Shown in pieces: positions 36,801 through 45,483 of a DNA stretch of 64,000 bases. Below the pieces are notes generated by a model. That model did not search any database. It saw only the letters and a program-made list of their open reading frames with translations, and was not told the DNA's origin. A program made the translations under genes and the position numbers. The stretch is taken from contig NZ_KB903838.1 in the NCBI RefSeq assembly GCF_000379825.1, positions 187,046 through 251,045 on the forward strand, given 5' to 3'. Numbering within the stretch: the first letter of the stretch is position 1; each line of letters starts with the position of its first letter. The DNA is from Longispora albida DSM 44784 (GTDB taxonomy: Bacteria > Actinomycetota > Actinomycetes > Mycobacteriales > Micromonosporaceae).

Positions 36801-39237
36801 GGTGTCCTACGCCAAGGTTGACGGCACCGGGTTCGCCAGCCCGGTGGAGCCGTGGAAGTCGGCGGCCCAGAACTGGTGCGGGGCTTCGACCGCGCAGGCC
36901 GGTGACTTCGACGGCGACGGCAAGGCCGACGTCGGCCTGCTTGTCGACGTGTCCGCGGTGGCCGGCAGCGCCACCGGGTACCACCACCAGCTCTGGGTGC
37001 TCGGCTCCACCGGCAGCGGGTTCTCCGCTCCGGCGATGAAGTGGGATGGTGCGCTGGGTAACCGGTCCACGCCGTCGCTGAGCTTCACCGACCCGGCGGC
37101 GCGGTACCAGCTGGTCGCCGCGCACTCGGGGAAGTGTGTCGGTATCGGCGGCGGCACGACGGCCACCGCGACCCAGTTCACGCAGCAGTCCTGCTCGGCT
37201 TCGATCCCGGAGCACACGGTGCAGATCCTGCCGGTGGGCGGCGGCACGTACGCGATCAAGCCCGGGCACGCTGTCGGGACGCTGTGCATGGACCAGGAGT
37301 TCGGCCAGATGGCCGACTCGGCGAAGATCTCGCAGTACCCGTGCGGGTCCCAGATCAACGTGCCGCAGGTCTTCACGTTCGGCTACGTGGCGGGGTTCAG
37401 CCAGCCGCAGGTCGAGATCAAGGTGATGCACTCCAAGAAGTGCATCTCGGTCAGCTGGGCCGGCCAGACGGACGGCACACCGCTCATCCAGTACACCTGT
37501 GCTGGCCAGACCGACACCCGCTTCGACATCCGGCGGATCCCTGCTCCGGTCGGCGGGCTGGCCGGCAGCTGGCAGATGAACAGCGCCGCCGACAGCTCCG
37601 GCCGGGCCGAGAACCTGACCCTCACGGACGGCACGACCCTGAGTAACGGCACGGCTGTCTTCGACGGCAGCAACGACGCGGCACACGCTCCCGGCCCGGT
37701 CATCGACCTGAACAGCAGCTTCACCGTCGGGGCCTGGGTCAAGCTCACGAACAAGGACTGGTGGCGCGTCGCCGTGTCCCAGGACGGCAGCCGCCGGGCC
37801 GGCCTGAACCTCCAGTTCGACAAGGACACCGGCAAGTGGGTGTTCAGCCGGTCGGCCGCCGACAACGACAGCGCCGCCATGACGACGGTGTACTCGGCGG
37901 AGCCAGCGCAGCTCAACACGTGGACCCACCTGGCCGGCGTCTACGACGCGCCAGCCGGGAAGATCAAGCTGTACGTGAACGGCGTTTTCCAGAACGAGAT
38001 CCCCTTCGCCGGTACCTGGACGCCCAGGGGCAGCCTCGTGATCGGCCGGGGCAGGTGGACCGGTGTGGCCAGCGCCTACTGGGCCGGCAGCATCGACGGT
38101 GTCGAGGCGTACAACCGGGTGCTGACCGGGGACGAGCTCCAGGCGTGGGGCGCGCCGTTCGACACGGCTCTCCCGCAGCAGCTCGTCGCCCAGCACTCCG
38201 AGCTGTGTGTCACGACCCCGCCCGGCCCGATCGGGCCGCAGGTCCAGCAGCAGGCGTGCGGGACGGCGCTCCAGAACGGCCAGTACAAGCTGGTCAGGAT
38301 CGGCGCGACCGAGTTCAGCATCTCGGGTGTGCACGCCGCCGGCTGCCTCGACCTCCAGAACTGGGGCACGGCCGACGGCACCATCTTCGGCCACTGGCAC
38401 TGCAGTGGCAGCACGGCGACGATGTTCACGATCGTCCGGGTGCCGGACCCCGGAACGGAGCCGGTCTACGAGATCCGGCCGCTGACGACCGGCAAGTGCA
38501 TGGCGGTGGCCGGTGGCAGCCCGGACAGCGGAGCAGGCGTCTCCCAGTGGCCGTGCTCCGGCAAGAAGGAGACCCAGTTCCTGCTCCGGACGGTGTACCC
38601 GGCGGGCTCGGACGCGGTGGCCACCTGGCAGATGAACGACGAGGGCGGCGAGGCGCTCTTCGACACGACCGGTGGCGCGAACGCGAAAATCACCGGCAGC
38701 GTCACGACGGCTGGCGGCACGGCCACCTTCACCGGAGCCAGCGGCGCGGCGACGACAACCGGCCCGGTGGTCAACGCCACCAAGTCGTTCACGGTGTCCG
38801 CGTGGGCGTACCTGAACCACACCAGCTACTCGGCGGTCGTGGCCGGCCAGGAAGGCAGCCGGCTCATGGGCTTCAACCTGAGCTACTGCAAGGGCTGTAA
38901 CGCCTGGCAGTTCGAGCGGGCCGGCAGCGACGCGGACAGCCCAGCCTCCTGGCACTCCGTCACCGGAACGGCCCCGCAGCTGAACACATGGACCCACCTG
39001 GTAGGCACGTACGACGCGGCCACCGGAACGCAGAAGCTCTACATCAACGGCGTGCTGGCCGGGAGCAACACGTTCACGGCGCCGTGGCCGGTCCAGGGGC
39101 CGATCGTGATCGGCAAGGGCAAGTGGCAGGGCAGCCCGACGGCCGGGTTCACCGGCCAGATCGACGACGTCCGGATCTACCACGCGGCACTGGACGCGAC
39201 GGCGGTTCTGAACCTCAGGAACACCGGCCGCGAATAG
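33898..39237 (+). CDS. Giant secreted multi-domain protein (DNRLRE, FG-GAP, ricin, LamG)
   Basis: 1,779 residues. ATG 33898 follows GAGAGG by 6 bases and opens a Sec signal peptide (cleavage near ASAQ, residue 37). Approximate order: N-terminal beta region 40-290; DNRLRE-like stalk region 294-481 (EWHSTGPSRWAYANHNNWDN); two Ig/Fn3-like domains 481-704; FG-GAP/VCBS beta-propeller 711-1060 (DFDGDGKADVGLL); ricin-type trefoil 1061-1217; LamG jellyroll 1221-1420; second ricin 1421-1567; second LamG 1571-1779. The domains bind carbohydrates and cations; no catalytic domain is visible. It is divergent from the RHS toxin gene and may be a surface adhesin or carrier. A perfect terminator hairpin follows. 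Confidence 0.85.
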   Translation: MSSAVHAPRRGALLPRILAVALGVVSLPAMALPASAQDKPPCGDGVSTPAAAASLARACGGQVEVLDQRSETSQVFALPNGTFTASMHARPVRAKLPDGRWAAVDTKLQATGGRIAPAVSPAGVVFSAGGTGPAVVLTTQGKRVELTWPEALPVPSLSGDTATYPEVMPGVDLALRATLTGFSHVLVVKNVQAAASPKLAGLRFGLMGGPGVTIQQGSEGRLSATGADGKVLATSGTASMWDSAGEAEPGKRRPAAAAHAEPASAAAPGERSARSGVAMRMEQGQLVLAPDANWLKDGKRAFPIYLDPEWHSTGPSRWAYANHNNWDNSDGRAWVGRDYTHGNLLRSYFEFPIGAVAGSNILSATFNASLSHSASCTATPVSLWRARGITSTPRSNWGIPLDVFLQAKSGNANKDACPQPDMPMAFDVRGDMQAVANENWSSYTLALSAADASGANEWATDRWKKFHANPVLSVNFNRAPVAYEPSSVPETPCLTGSGRPMLGGSSSSPIPEVRLKARVRDNADNSSATFELYYTNGNLIQSVNDGRYLAAGSEHQWTIPSGVLQDGKTYSWRVQGHDGTTAGGYTQWCEFTVNTSAPKPPNVTSTELKLTTDIPMGTVTAKVGAPAAVHVAPNGDTDIAYYKYSVAAGAAPASADNRVTAAPDGRAVLPVVPVSADGGRFNYLRVETYDTAGNNSSAVYKFKANPGNGLTTRGDATGDGIADLTTIGDIGGGKSAIWQFSSTAGQTVASAVLENSTGASGGKLMARGDFDQDGKSDVAQLVTKGTGIALNLLRSTDTGTSEIEVWSKTDWTLPSVQLVAGNFDGDLTLRDDLAILLRKSAQDWEIHVLAADGALGSPHFAAPVLWGTSATLNFAGLQTGAGDVDGDRKADLIGLSDAGNCNSALHVWTSTGVAFQAPAISWHSGSIPAQARTWCWGNTKAAFGDFNADKKIDFAVAYNHPNCQTALRVSYAKVDGTGFASPVEPWKSAAQNWCGASTAQAGDFDGDGKADVGLLVDVSAVAGSATGYHHQLWVLGSTGSGFSAPAMKWDGALGNRSTPSLSFTDPAARYQLVAAHSGKCVGIGGGTTATATQFTQQSCSASIPEHTVQILPVGGGTYAIKPGHAVGTLCMDQEFGQMADSAKISQYPCGSQINVPQVFTFGYVAGFSQPQVEIKVMHSKKCISVSWAGQTDGTPLIQYTCAGQTDTRFDIRRIPAPVGGLAGSWQMNSAADSSGRAENLTLTDGTTLSNGTAVFDGSNDAAHAPGPVIDLNSSFTVGAWVKLTNKDWWRVAVSQDGSRRAGLNLQFDKDTGKWVFSRSAADNDSAAMTTVYSAEPAQLNTWTHLAGVYDAPAGKIKLYVNGVFQNEIPFAGTWTPRGSLVIGRGRWTGVASAYWAGSIDGVEAYNRVLTGDELQAWGAPFDTALPQQLVAQHSELCVTTPPGPIGPQVQQQACGTALQNGQYKLVRIGATEFSISGVHAAGCLDLQNWGTADGTIFGHWHCSGSTATMFTIVRVPDPGTEPVYEIRPLTTGKCMAVAGGSPDSGAGVSQWPCSGKKETQFLLRTVYPAGSDAVATWQMNDEGGEALFDTTGGANAKITGSVTTAGGTATFTGASGAATTTGPVVNATKSFTVSAWAYLNHTSYSAVVAGQEGSRLMGFNLSYCKGCNAWQFERAGSDADSPASWHSVTGTAPQLNTWTHLVGTYDAATGTQKLYINGVLAGSNTFTAPWPVQGPIVIGKGKWQGSPTAGFTGQIDDVRIYHAALDATAVLNLRNTGRE

Positions 39238-39246
39238 CCCCTCCGA

Positions 39247-39277
39247 GCGGGTGCCCGTCGACATGACGGGCACCCGC
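39247..39277 (+). terminator. Terminator hairpin after the LamG/ricin gene
   Basis: A perfect 13-bp inverted repeat, GCGGGTGCCCGTC (39247-39259) and its complement (39265-39277), with a 5-base loop, followed by the pyrimidine-rich CTTCCTTTCC. Confidence 0.85.
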
Positions 39278-39443
39278 CTTCCTTTCCGCCGCGTCGTGGA
39301 CCCGCATGGGAACACGATGAGCCTGTCCACACAGGTGCTCTTCGCCATGTCCGGCCGGTGTGAGGCCTGGCAGCCGTGCGACCCTGCCACGAACCGGGCC
39401 AGCTGCCTGTCCCAGGCAGCTGGCGGAAGGTACCCGCCGACGA

Positions 39444-42400
39444 TTAGTGCCGGCTGACAGAAGACGAGAGTATGGCCCTTGTCCGGGCCGCCCACAGTTG
39501 GTAGCCGGTCTCCATATGGATGGCCAATGCCTGCTGGGCGGCCTCGGACGGGTCCTGGCCCTGGCGTTGCTGTGCGGCGGCCAGGGCCGTGAGGGCCATG
39601 CCTTCGTTCAGCCGGTAGCTGCTGTCCCGGGCGATGGCCAGGGCACGTCCGGCGTGCTCGATCGCATCCGGTGCTCCGGCGTCGGCGAGGCCGATCCTGG
39701 CCAGCATGGCGCCGAACGGGTACGCGGCGGCCTCGGCATGTTCCAGCGCCCGCCCGTGCTGGGCCTGCGCCTTGCCGGGGCTGCCCTGGGCGAGGCTGAT
39801 CGTGCCGAGCACGTTCAGTGCGTTGACCAGCGGGATCCGGTCGCCGCTCGCTTCGGTGACCTTCAGGGCCAGGCCGATCTGTTCTGCCGCCTCCACCAGC
39901 CGGCCGGCGTCGCGGTGCAGGGCGGCGAGGTTGACGCGTGCCTCGGTTTCGTCGTGCTGGTTTCCGATCTGCCCGAACAGGACCAAGGCCTTCGAGAGAT
40001 AGAACAAGGATTCGTCGTACTCGCCGAGCAGATGCAGCGTGATGCCGAGGTTGTTCAGGGCCGGCGCGCCCTGTGGCCGGTCGGCGAAGCCCTCGATCAC
40101 CTCGACGTACTGCTCCCTGGCCTGCTCCAGCCGGCCGAGGCCGAGCGAGATGGTGGCCAGGTTGGCGAGGCTGTTCAGCCCGGGTTTGCCCTGGGCACGG
40201 GCGATGGCCAGTGCCTCCGTGTAGCACTCGGCGGCCAGTACGGGCTGGCCGGCGCTCCGGTGGACGATGCCCAGCGAGTTGAGCATGGTGGTCAGGCCGT
40301 CGGGCCAGCCGGACCGCGCGAGGCCGACCGCCTTGCCGAGCAGTTCGATCGCCAGGTCCGGCTGGTTGACGCTGGCCTGGGCCATGCCGAGGTTGAGCAG
40401 GGCGACGGCCTGGCCGGCCTCGTCCCCGGCGGCTTCGGCGGCAGCCAGCGCCGCGGCCGACACCTCCAGCCAGTCCACGCGGTTCCGGCGGGCGTGGAAG
40501 TAGCCGCGCAGCAGGTCGCAGATCAGCCAGGCCCACCGGCCGTGTCCCAGGGACGCGGCGTCGCGGACGGCGGCGACCAGGCTCGATCGCTCGGCGTCCA
40601 GCCAGGACAGTGCGCCGGCGGTGGAGCCGAACCCGACCGGGATCGTGCACTCCGAGCCGGAAAGAAGTCTGGGGACCACCGGATTCAGGAACCTCGAGGC
40701 GGCGTCGGCGTTCGTGAGATACCAGTCCAGCAGCCGCGCGGTCGCAGGCTCGGTTTCCTCGGGCTGTGCGCGTTCCTCCGCGTAGATCCGGAGCAGGTCG
40801 TGCATGGCGTACCGGCCATCGGCCACCGGCTCGACCAGATGCGCGGCGAGCAGGTGCCCGAGCACCGGCTCCGCCTCGGCCGGCTGGCCACCGAGCAGCG
40901 CGGCGGCGGCCTGAAGGCTGAAATCGGGACCGGGTACCAGGCTGAGCAGGCGGAACAGCGTGGCCGCAGCGCCGGGCAGCGCCGCGTACGAGTGATCGAA
41001 CGCGATCCGCACCGACACCTGGTCGTCCCCGGCGACCTCGAGTGCGCCGAGCCGGTCGCTGGCCCGTACCTCGGCGACGTAGTCCGCGATGCCGGTGGCG
41101 CCCTGTGCCCGGTCGGCCGCGTACACCCCGGCGATCCGCAACGCGAGTGGCAGCCGGCCGCACAGCTCGGCGAGTTCCGCGGTGGCCTCGGGCTCGGCAG
41201 CCGTCCGTTCCGGCCCGATGAGCTGGGCCAGGAGCTCGACGGACTCCGCCAGGGTGAGCACGTCGAGGTTGAGCAGCCGTGCGCCGTCCCTGGCCGCGAG
41301 GCCGGCGAGCCGGTCCCGGCTGGTGATCAGCGTCAGGCTGCCCTCGCTGCCCGGCAACAGCGGCCGGACCTGCTCCGGATGGTTGGCGTTGTCGAGCAGG
41401 ACCAGCATCCGCCGGCCGGCCATCAGGCTCCGGTACAGCCCGGACGCCTCCTCGACATCGATCGGCACCCGCTCGCCTGGCACCCCGAGCGCCCGCAGTA
41501 ACCGGCCGAGCGCCTCGATCGGCCGGACGGGGCTGGTCGAGGAGTACCCGTGCAGGTTGACGTGCAGCTGACCGTCCGGGAACTGGTCCTTGGCCTGGCG
41601 GGCCCAGTGCACGGCCAGCGCGGTCTTGCCCACGCCGCCGGTACCGGAAATGGTGCTGATGACCACGGCGGTGGCCGTACCCAGCAGCGAGTCCAGCCTG
41701 CGCAGCTGGAAGTCCCGGCCCACGAAGTCCACGATGGCAGCCGGAAGCTGCGCGGGCACGACAGCGGACGCGTCCGGCCCGGGCCCGCTGGCCGGCGCCG
41801 GGGCCGCGGGCAGCTCCAGTGCCGGATCGTCCCGGAGTACGAGGACCTGCAGGCGGGCCAGGTCCGGCCCCAGGTCCAGACCGAGGTCCTCGCGCAGCGC
41901 GTCCCGGATCTGCTGGCAGGCCACGAGAGCGTCGGCGCGCCGCCCAGCCCGGTACAGCGCCAGCACGCGCAGCTCGGCGAAGCGCTCACGGGTCGGCCAG
42001 CGCCCGGCCAGCTCGGTCAGTTCCGTCAGCGCGGTCAGGTGATGGCCACAGGCCAGCTCGGCGTCGAGCCGTACCTCGGTGGCTGCCAGCCACAGCTCCT
42101 CCAGGCCGGTACCGAGCCGGTCCCGCAGCCCCGGGCCGTCCTCGCCGAACACCGGGCCGCGCCACAGGGCCTCCGCCTCGCCGAGGAGCTGGACACGGGC
42201 GGCGGGCTCGGCGGTGGCCAGGGCCTGTTCGTACAGGCTCCGGAACCGGAAGACATCCACCCGGGCCGGGTCGCCCTCCAGCACGTACGCCCGGCCCCGG
42301 GTCTCCAGCCGGAAGCCGAACTCCTCGGCCCTGGCCGCGGCCAGCCGGCGGCGCAGCCGGGAGACCTGTACCTGCAGCGAACTCCGGGCCTGAGCCGGCG

Positions 42401-42563
42401 GCCCGGCGTCCCAGAGCAGCTCGATCAGCCGTTCCGCTGGCATCGGATTGCCGAGCTCGAGCAGCAGCAGGCCAAGCAGGCAGCGTTCGAACCGTTTTCC
42501 CAGCTCAACCTGCCGCCCGGCCAGCCGCGCCTCGATCGTGCCCAGGATCCGGAACTCCACCAC
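39444..42563 (-). CDS. AfsR/SARP-family transcriptional regulator (full length)
   Basis: A 1,039-residue activator. The N-terminal OmpR-like winged helix (about 1-95; LQVQVSRLRRRLAAAR) and the bacterial transcriptional activation domain BTAD (98-245) form the SARP part, which binds direct repeats in promoters of secondary-metabolite genes. NB-ARC follows, with P-loop GTGGVGKTALAVHWA (about 309-323), Walker B MLVLLDN and GRLPLALRI. Winged helix FDHSYAALPGAAATLFRLL leads to C-terminal TPRs (about 640-1039). GTG 42563 gives the standard SARP N-terminus MVEFRILGTIEA. It could control the secreted-protein or lanthipeptide genes nearby, but no binding repeats were identified. Confidence 0.95.
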   Translation of the reverse strand: MVEFRILGTIEARLAGRQVELGKRFERCLLGLLLLELGNPMPAERLIELLWDAGPPAQARSSLQVQVSRLRRRLAAARAEEFGFRLETRGRAYVLEGDPARVDVFRFRSLYEQALATAEPAARVQLLGEAEALWRGPVFGEDGPGLRDRLGTGLEELWLAATEVRLDAELACGHHLTALTELTELAGRWPTRERFAELRVLALYRAGRRADALVACQQIRDALREDLGLDLGPDLARLQVLVLRDDPALELPAAPAPASGPGPDASAVVPAQLPAAIVDFVGRDFQLRRLDSLLGTATAVVISTISGTGGVGKTALAVHWARQAKDQFPDGQLHVNLHGYSSTSPVRPIEALGRLLRALGVPGERVPIDVEEASGLYRSLMAGRRMLVLLDNANHPEQVRPLLPGSEGSLTLITSRDRLAGLAARDGARLLNLDVLTLAESVELLAQLIGPERTAAEPEATAELAELCGRLPLALRIAGVYAADRAQGATGIADYVAEVRASDRLGALEVAGDDQVSVRIAFDHSYAALPGAAATLFRLLSLVPGPDFSLQAAAALLGGQPAEAEPVLGHLLAAHLVEPVADGRYAMHDLLRIYAEERAQPEETEPATARLLDWYLTNADAASRFLNPVVPRLLSGSECTIPVGFGSTAGALSWLDAERSSLVAAVRDAASLGHGRWAWLICDLLRGYFHARRNRVDWLEVSAAALAAAEAAGDEAGQAVALLNLGMAQASVNQPDLAIELLGKAVGLARSGWPDGLTTMLNSLGIVHRSAGQPVLAAECYTEALAIARAQGKPGLNSLANLATISLGLGRLEQAREQYVEVIEGFADRPQGAPALNNLGITLHLLGEYDESLFYLSKALVLFGQIGNQHDETEARVNLAALHRDAGRLVEAAEQIGLALKVTEASGDRIPLVNALNVLGTISLAQGSPGKAQAQHGRALEHAEAAAYPFGAMLARIGLADAGAPDAIEHAGRALAIARDSSYRLNEGMALTALAAAQQRQGQDPSEAAQQALAIHMETGYQLWAARTRAILSSSVSRH

Positions 42564-42663
42564 CCGAGGCTAGCTGGTGCCTGCTGCCGCCATGTCGGCG
42601 AGCTGACAGCCCGGTCAGAGCCGGCTCTGAGCTGGCTCTGAGCCGGATCAGGAAGCTGTTCAC

Positions 42664-43113
42664 ATGAATATCAAGCGCACCATCCTCGGCCTGACCGTCA
42701 CCGCCGTCACCGCGCTCGGCCTGCTCACCCCGGCCGTGCCAGCCCAGGCTGTGACCCTGAGTAACTGCTGGTACTGGCCGATGCCCGCCAACGTGAACCT
42801 CGAGTTCAAGATCTGCGCCCAGGGCGGCAACGACCTCCTGGACGTCACCGCCTGGGTGACCAACCGCTCGGGCACCTCCAACCAGTACGTCCGGGACCTG
42901 ACGGTGTGGAGCACCTTCGCCGGTGGCTACGCCTACTGCTCGGTGATGGCCTGGCTGCCCCCGAAGACCAGCCGGCACTGCTCGGCGATCAGCGTCGCCC
43001 CGGTGAACATCCAGCAGCAGCACAACGGCTGGGGCCGGGTCCACTTCTGGTCCCCGACCTACAACGAGTACCAGATCCGCGAAGGCTCCTCGCCGACCAC
43101 GATCGTCTACTGA
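42664..43113 (+). CDS. Small secreted protein (149 aa)
   Basis: An exported protein with a Sec signal peptide (MNIKRTILGLTVTAVTALGL, cleavage at AQA-V near residue 29). The mature part has four cysteines that could form two disulfides and is beta-rich and aromatic (SNCWYWPMPANVNLEFKIC). It is divergent from the SARP regulator gene, 100 bases away. No family recognised; structure suggests a small immunoglobulin-like fold. Confidence 0.75.
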   Translation: MNIKRTILGLTVTAVTALGLLTPAVPAQAVTLSNCWYWPMPANVNLEFKICAQGGNDLLDVTAWVTNRSGTSNQYVRDLTVWSTFAGGYAYCSVMAWLPPKTSRHCSAISVAPVNIQQQHNGWGRVHFWSPTYNEYQIREGSSPTTIVY

Positions 43114-43130
43114 GGCCCGGCGGCCGGGCC
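43114..43130 (+). terminator. Short GC hairpin after the small secreted protein gene
   Basis: GGCCCGG-CGG-CCGGGCC: a 7-bp stem with a 3-base loop just after the stop codon. No T-run. Weak evidence. Confidence 0.4.
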
Positions 43131-43367
43131 GGGCGTCCTCGCAACTGGCGGCCGGATAGCTCTGTCGGAGTCTGACATGTCTCGGTAACCCGGTTTCGGC
43201 ACGGCACTTTCTGATCGGTGAGACGTCCGCGCGCTTGGCGTTTTTGCCCTTTATTGAATTCCGGATTGGCCTTGCCTGGCCGGCAATTCAGGATGGTATT
43301 GTCTGCCGTCCTGGCTGGCGGGAATGGCAGGCCAGTTCGCCATGAATTCGATCTAGAAGGCAGCTCC

Positions 43368-45398
43368 ATGACAGGTACGACTGTTCGAAGACTGATGGCC
43401 TTGGTGGTTGCCGCCGGTGGGCTCATCATCCCCAGCATGCCGGCGCAGAGCGCCGCCGCAGCGTGCACCCCGAGGGATGTCATCGCTGACAAGCAGCAAG
43501 CAGGTGACCAGATCGGCCGCGAGGTCGCCCAGCTGGCGCGTGCCGGTGCGAGTCAGCACGCCGTCAACCAGGCACTTCAGCGGGACTGGTGCCTGCAGCC
43601 GCTGTCCACGTCGGCGGCACCCCAGGGCGTGCAGTCCATTCCGGATGAAGAAACGGGCACGCAGCCGTGGGTCTGGTTTGACAGCACCTCGCTCTACTAC
43701 GACTCCGCAGCCAACGACTATGTTGCGATGGCAAACTATTCATGGCACACGAATGGTTACATCGGGGAGGAGTCCGAGCGCCTGTGCAGTGCCGACAATG
43801 TCGGGGATCTCGACGGCCTGGGTATTCGTGTCACCAATGGCGACTTCACCTTCATCAGTTCGTCGGCGACGATCTGGGGTAATCCCGAGTACGACGACCG
43901 GCATGGTAACGACTTCGGCATTTACGCGATGAAGAACAGCGTGGGGCGCTCGGGTCCCGGTGTGCCGAACGAGTACGGGGCCACCTACAAGTTCCAGGAC
44001 AGGACCGTCGCCCTGGAGAACAACGGTGGTGGGTGCCTGGGGTTTGACCCCGCCAACTACCTGCAGGACTACAGCGCCTACGGCGGGCTCATCATCTACC
44101 GCTTTGACAAGGTCAACGGTGACTGCAAGGAGTCGCAGGCATTCGCCGTGTACGGACACAGCTACGAAGAAGTCGACATCAACGGCTTCTCCGCCGGCCC
44201 GTGGAGCTTCGGCGCTTCCTGGAACGTCACCGGCAGGAGCTGGGAGGTTGGTGATGCTTCCCCTGCGGTCATGATGTGCCCCAACGGGAGTGGTTCAGGG
44301 AGCGGCCGAGCGCCAGCCGGTAACACTGTGCTCGCCGCGCCCCAGTGGATCATGGACCTGTCCGACAGCGGCGGAAACCTGATGCCCCCACAGGTACCCA
44401 GGAAGAAGGCCGCGCCCGCGATGGCCTTCGACAAGGGCGACGGCAGCAGCATGGAAATCAACCGGTGGGTGTCCAACGGCTCAGCCTTCGGGGGCCTGGC
44501 GACCTATACCTCCGGCACGTTCTACCTGTCCAGGGTCGGCAACCGGATAGCGTCCGGAGATGTCGACGGTGACGGCGATGACGACACCGTGATGGCTTAC
44601 CAGAACGACAACGGTACTTTCAGCTTCTACGTGTGGGACAACGAGCTGCACACCGGCAAGGTCTGGTACACGTCCCCGGGCAGCTACAGCCTCAGCACCG
44701 TCCAGGGCCGCCTAGTCCTCGGTGACTTCAACGGTGACAAGAAGGCCGAGCCCGCGATGGCCTACGAGAAGGGCGACGGCAGCACCATGTCGATCGACCG
44801 ATGGCTGTCCACGGGTTCCTCGTTCGGCAGCCGGGCGGTCTACAACTCCGGCACGTTCTACCTGTCCAGGGTCGGAGACCGGATGGCCGCCGGGGACGTC
44901 AACGGCGACGGCCGAGATGACATCGTGATGGCTCACCAGAACGCCAACGGTACTTTCAGCTTCTACCGGTGGGACAATGAGCTGCACACCGGCAGCGTCT
45001 GGTACACCTCCGGCAGTTACACGCTGAGCAACGTCCAGGGCCGCCTCGTGCTCGGTGACTTCAACGGTGACGATAGGGCCGAGCCTGCGATGGCCTACAG
45101 CAGGGGCGACGGCAGCAGCATGTACATCCACCGGTGGCTGTCTACCGGCTCGTCTTTTGGGAGCCTGGCGACCTATACCTCCGGCACGTTCTACCTGTCG
45201 AAGGTCGGGGACAGGATGGCCGCCGGTGATGTCGACGGTGACGGCGATGACGACATCGTGATGGCTTACCAGAACGACAACGGTACTTTCAGCTTCTACC
45301 GGTGGGACAACGAGTTGCACACCGGCAGTGTCTGGTACACCTCCGGCAGCTACACCCTCAACAACGTCCAAGGGCGGCTTGTCCTCGGTCGCTGGTAA
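43368..45398 (+). CDS. Secreted protein with C-terminal FG-GAP/VCBS repeats
   Basis: 676 residues. ATG 43368 follows AGAAGG and opens a Sec signal peptide (cleavage in AQSAAAA, near residue 32). Residues 40-330 form a unique beta-rich domain with many Asn/Tyr and several Cys (WVWFDSTSLYYDSAANDYVA). From about residue 350 there are three repeats of ~111 residues, each with two cation-binding D-x-D/N-x-D-G-type loops (DVDGDGDDD, DFNGDKKAE). Such repeats form beta-propeller blades in adhesins and lectin-like proteins. The repeats are nearly identical at DNA level, pointing to recent duplication or gene conversion. No enzyme motif. Confidence 0.85.
   Translation: MTGTTVRRLMALVVAAGGLIIPSMPAQSAAAACTPRDVIADKQQAGDQIGREVAQLARAGASQHAVNQALQRDWCLQPLSTSAAPQGVQSIPDEETGTQPWVWFDSTSLYYDSAANDYVAMANYSWHTNGYIGEESERLCSADNVGDLDGLGIRVTNGDFTFISSSATIWGNPEYDDRHGNDFGIYAMKNSVGRSGPGVPNEYGATYKFQDRTVALENNGGGCLGFDPANYLQDYSAYGGLIIYRFDKVNGDCKESQAFAVYGHSYEEVDINGFSAGPWSFGASWNVTGRSWEVGDASPAVMMCPNGSGSGSGRAPAGNTVLAAPQWIMDLSDSGGNLMPPQVPRKKAAPAMAFDKGDGSSMEINRWVSNGSAFGGLATYTSGTFYLSRVGNRIASGDVDGDGDDDTVMAYQNDNGTFSFYVWDNELHTGKVWYTSPGSYSLSTVQGRLVLGDFNGDKKAEPAMAYEKGDGSTMSIDRWLSTGSSFGSRAVYNSGTFYLSRVGDRMAAGDVNGDGRDDIVMAHQNANGTFSFYRWDNELHTGSVWYTSGSYTLSNVQGRLVLGDFNGDDRAEPAMAYSRGDGSSMYIHRWLSTGSSFGSLATYTSGTFYLSKVGDRMAAGDVDGDGDDDIVMAYQNDNGTFSFYRWDNELHTGSVWYTSGSYTLNNVQGRLVLGRW
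44415..45398 (+). repeat. Three in-frame tandem repeats of about 333 bp
   Basis: Units at 44415-44750, 44751-45083 and 45084-45398, the last ending at the stop. Each starts CCxGCGATGGCCT and shares long identical stretches such as GGTACTTTCAGCTTCTAC. They encode the FG-GAP blades of the secreted protein. Confidence 0.85.
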
Positions 45399-45414
45399 CA
45401 GGCCCTGATGCCGG

Positions 45415-45448
45415 TGCCCGGCAGGCGGGTAAGCGCCTGCCGGGCACT
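45415..45448. terminator. Bidirectional hairpin between convergent genes
   Basis: A perfect 14-bp inverted repeat (45415-45428 and 45435-45448) with a 6-base loop, located between the FG-GAP gene (+) and the PA14 glycosidase gene (-). Confidence 0.85.
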
Positions 45449-45483
45449 GGCGAGACCTGTACCGGTATTCCCTCGGACCCGGT

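Noticed and set aside
36466-41163. 1,565-codon open frame on the minus strand
   Set aside because: It crosses the LamG/ricin gene antisense and the SARP gene out of frame; its composition is Arg/Gly/Pro-rich shadow sequence and it overlaps two well-supported genes.
39444-42563. SARP regulator as the dedicated activator of the lanthipeptide locus
   Set aside because: It is 6 kb away with unrelated genes between, and no heptameric direct repeats were found upstream of lanA or the ABC genes, so the link is not claimed.
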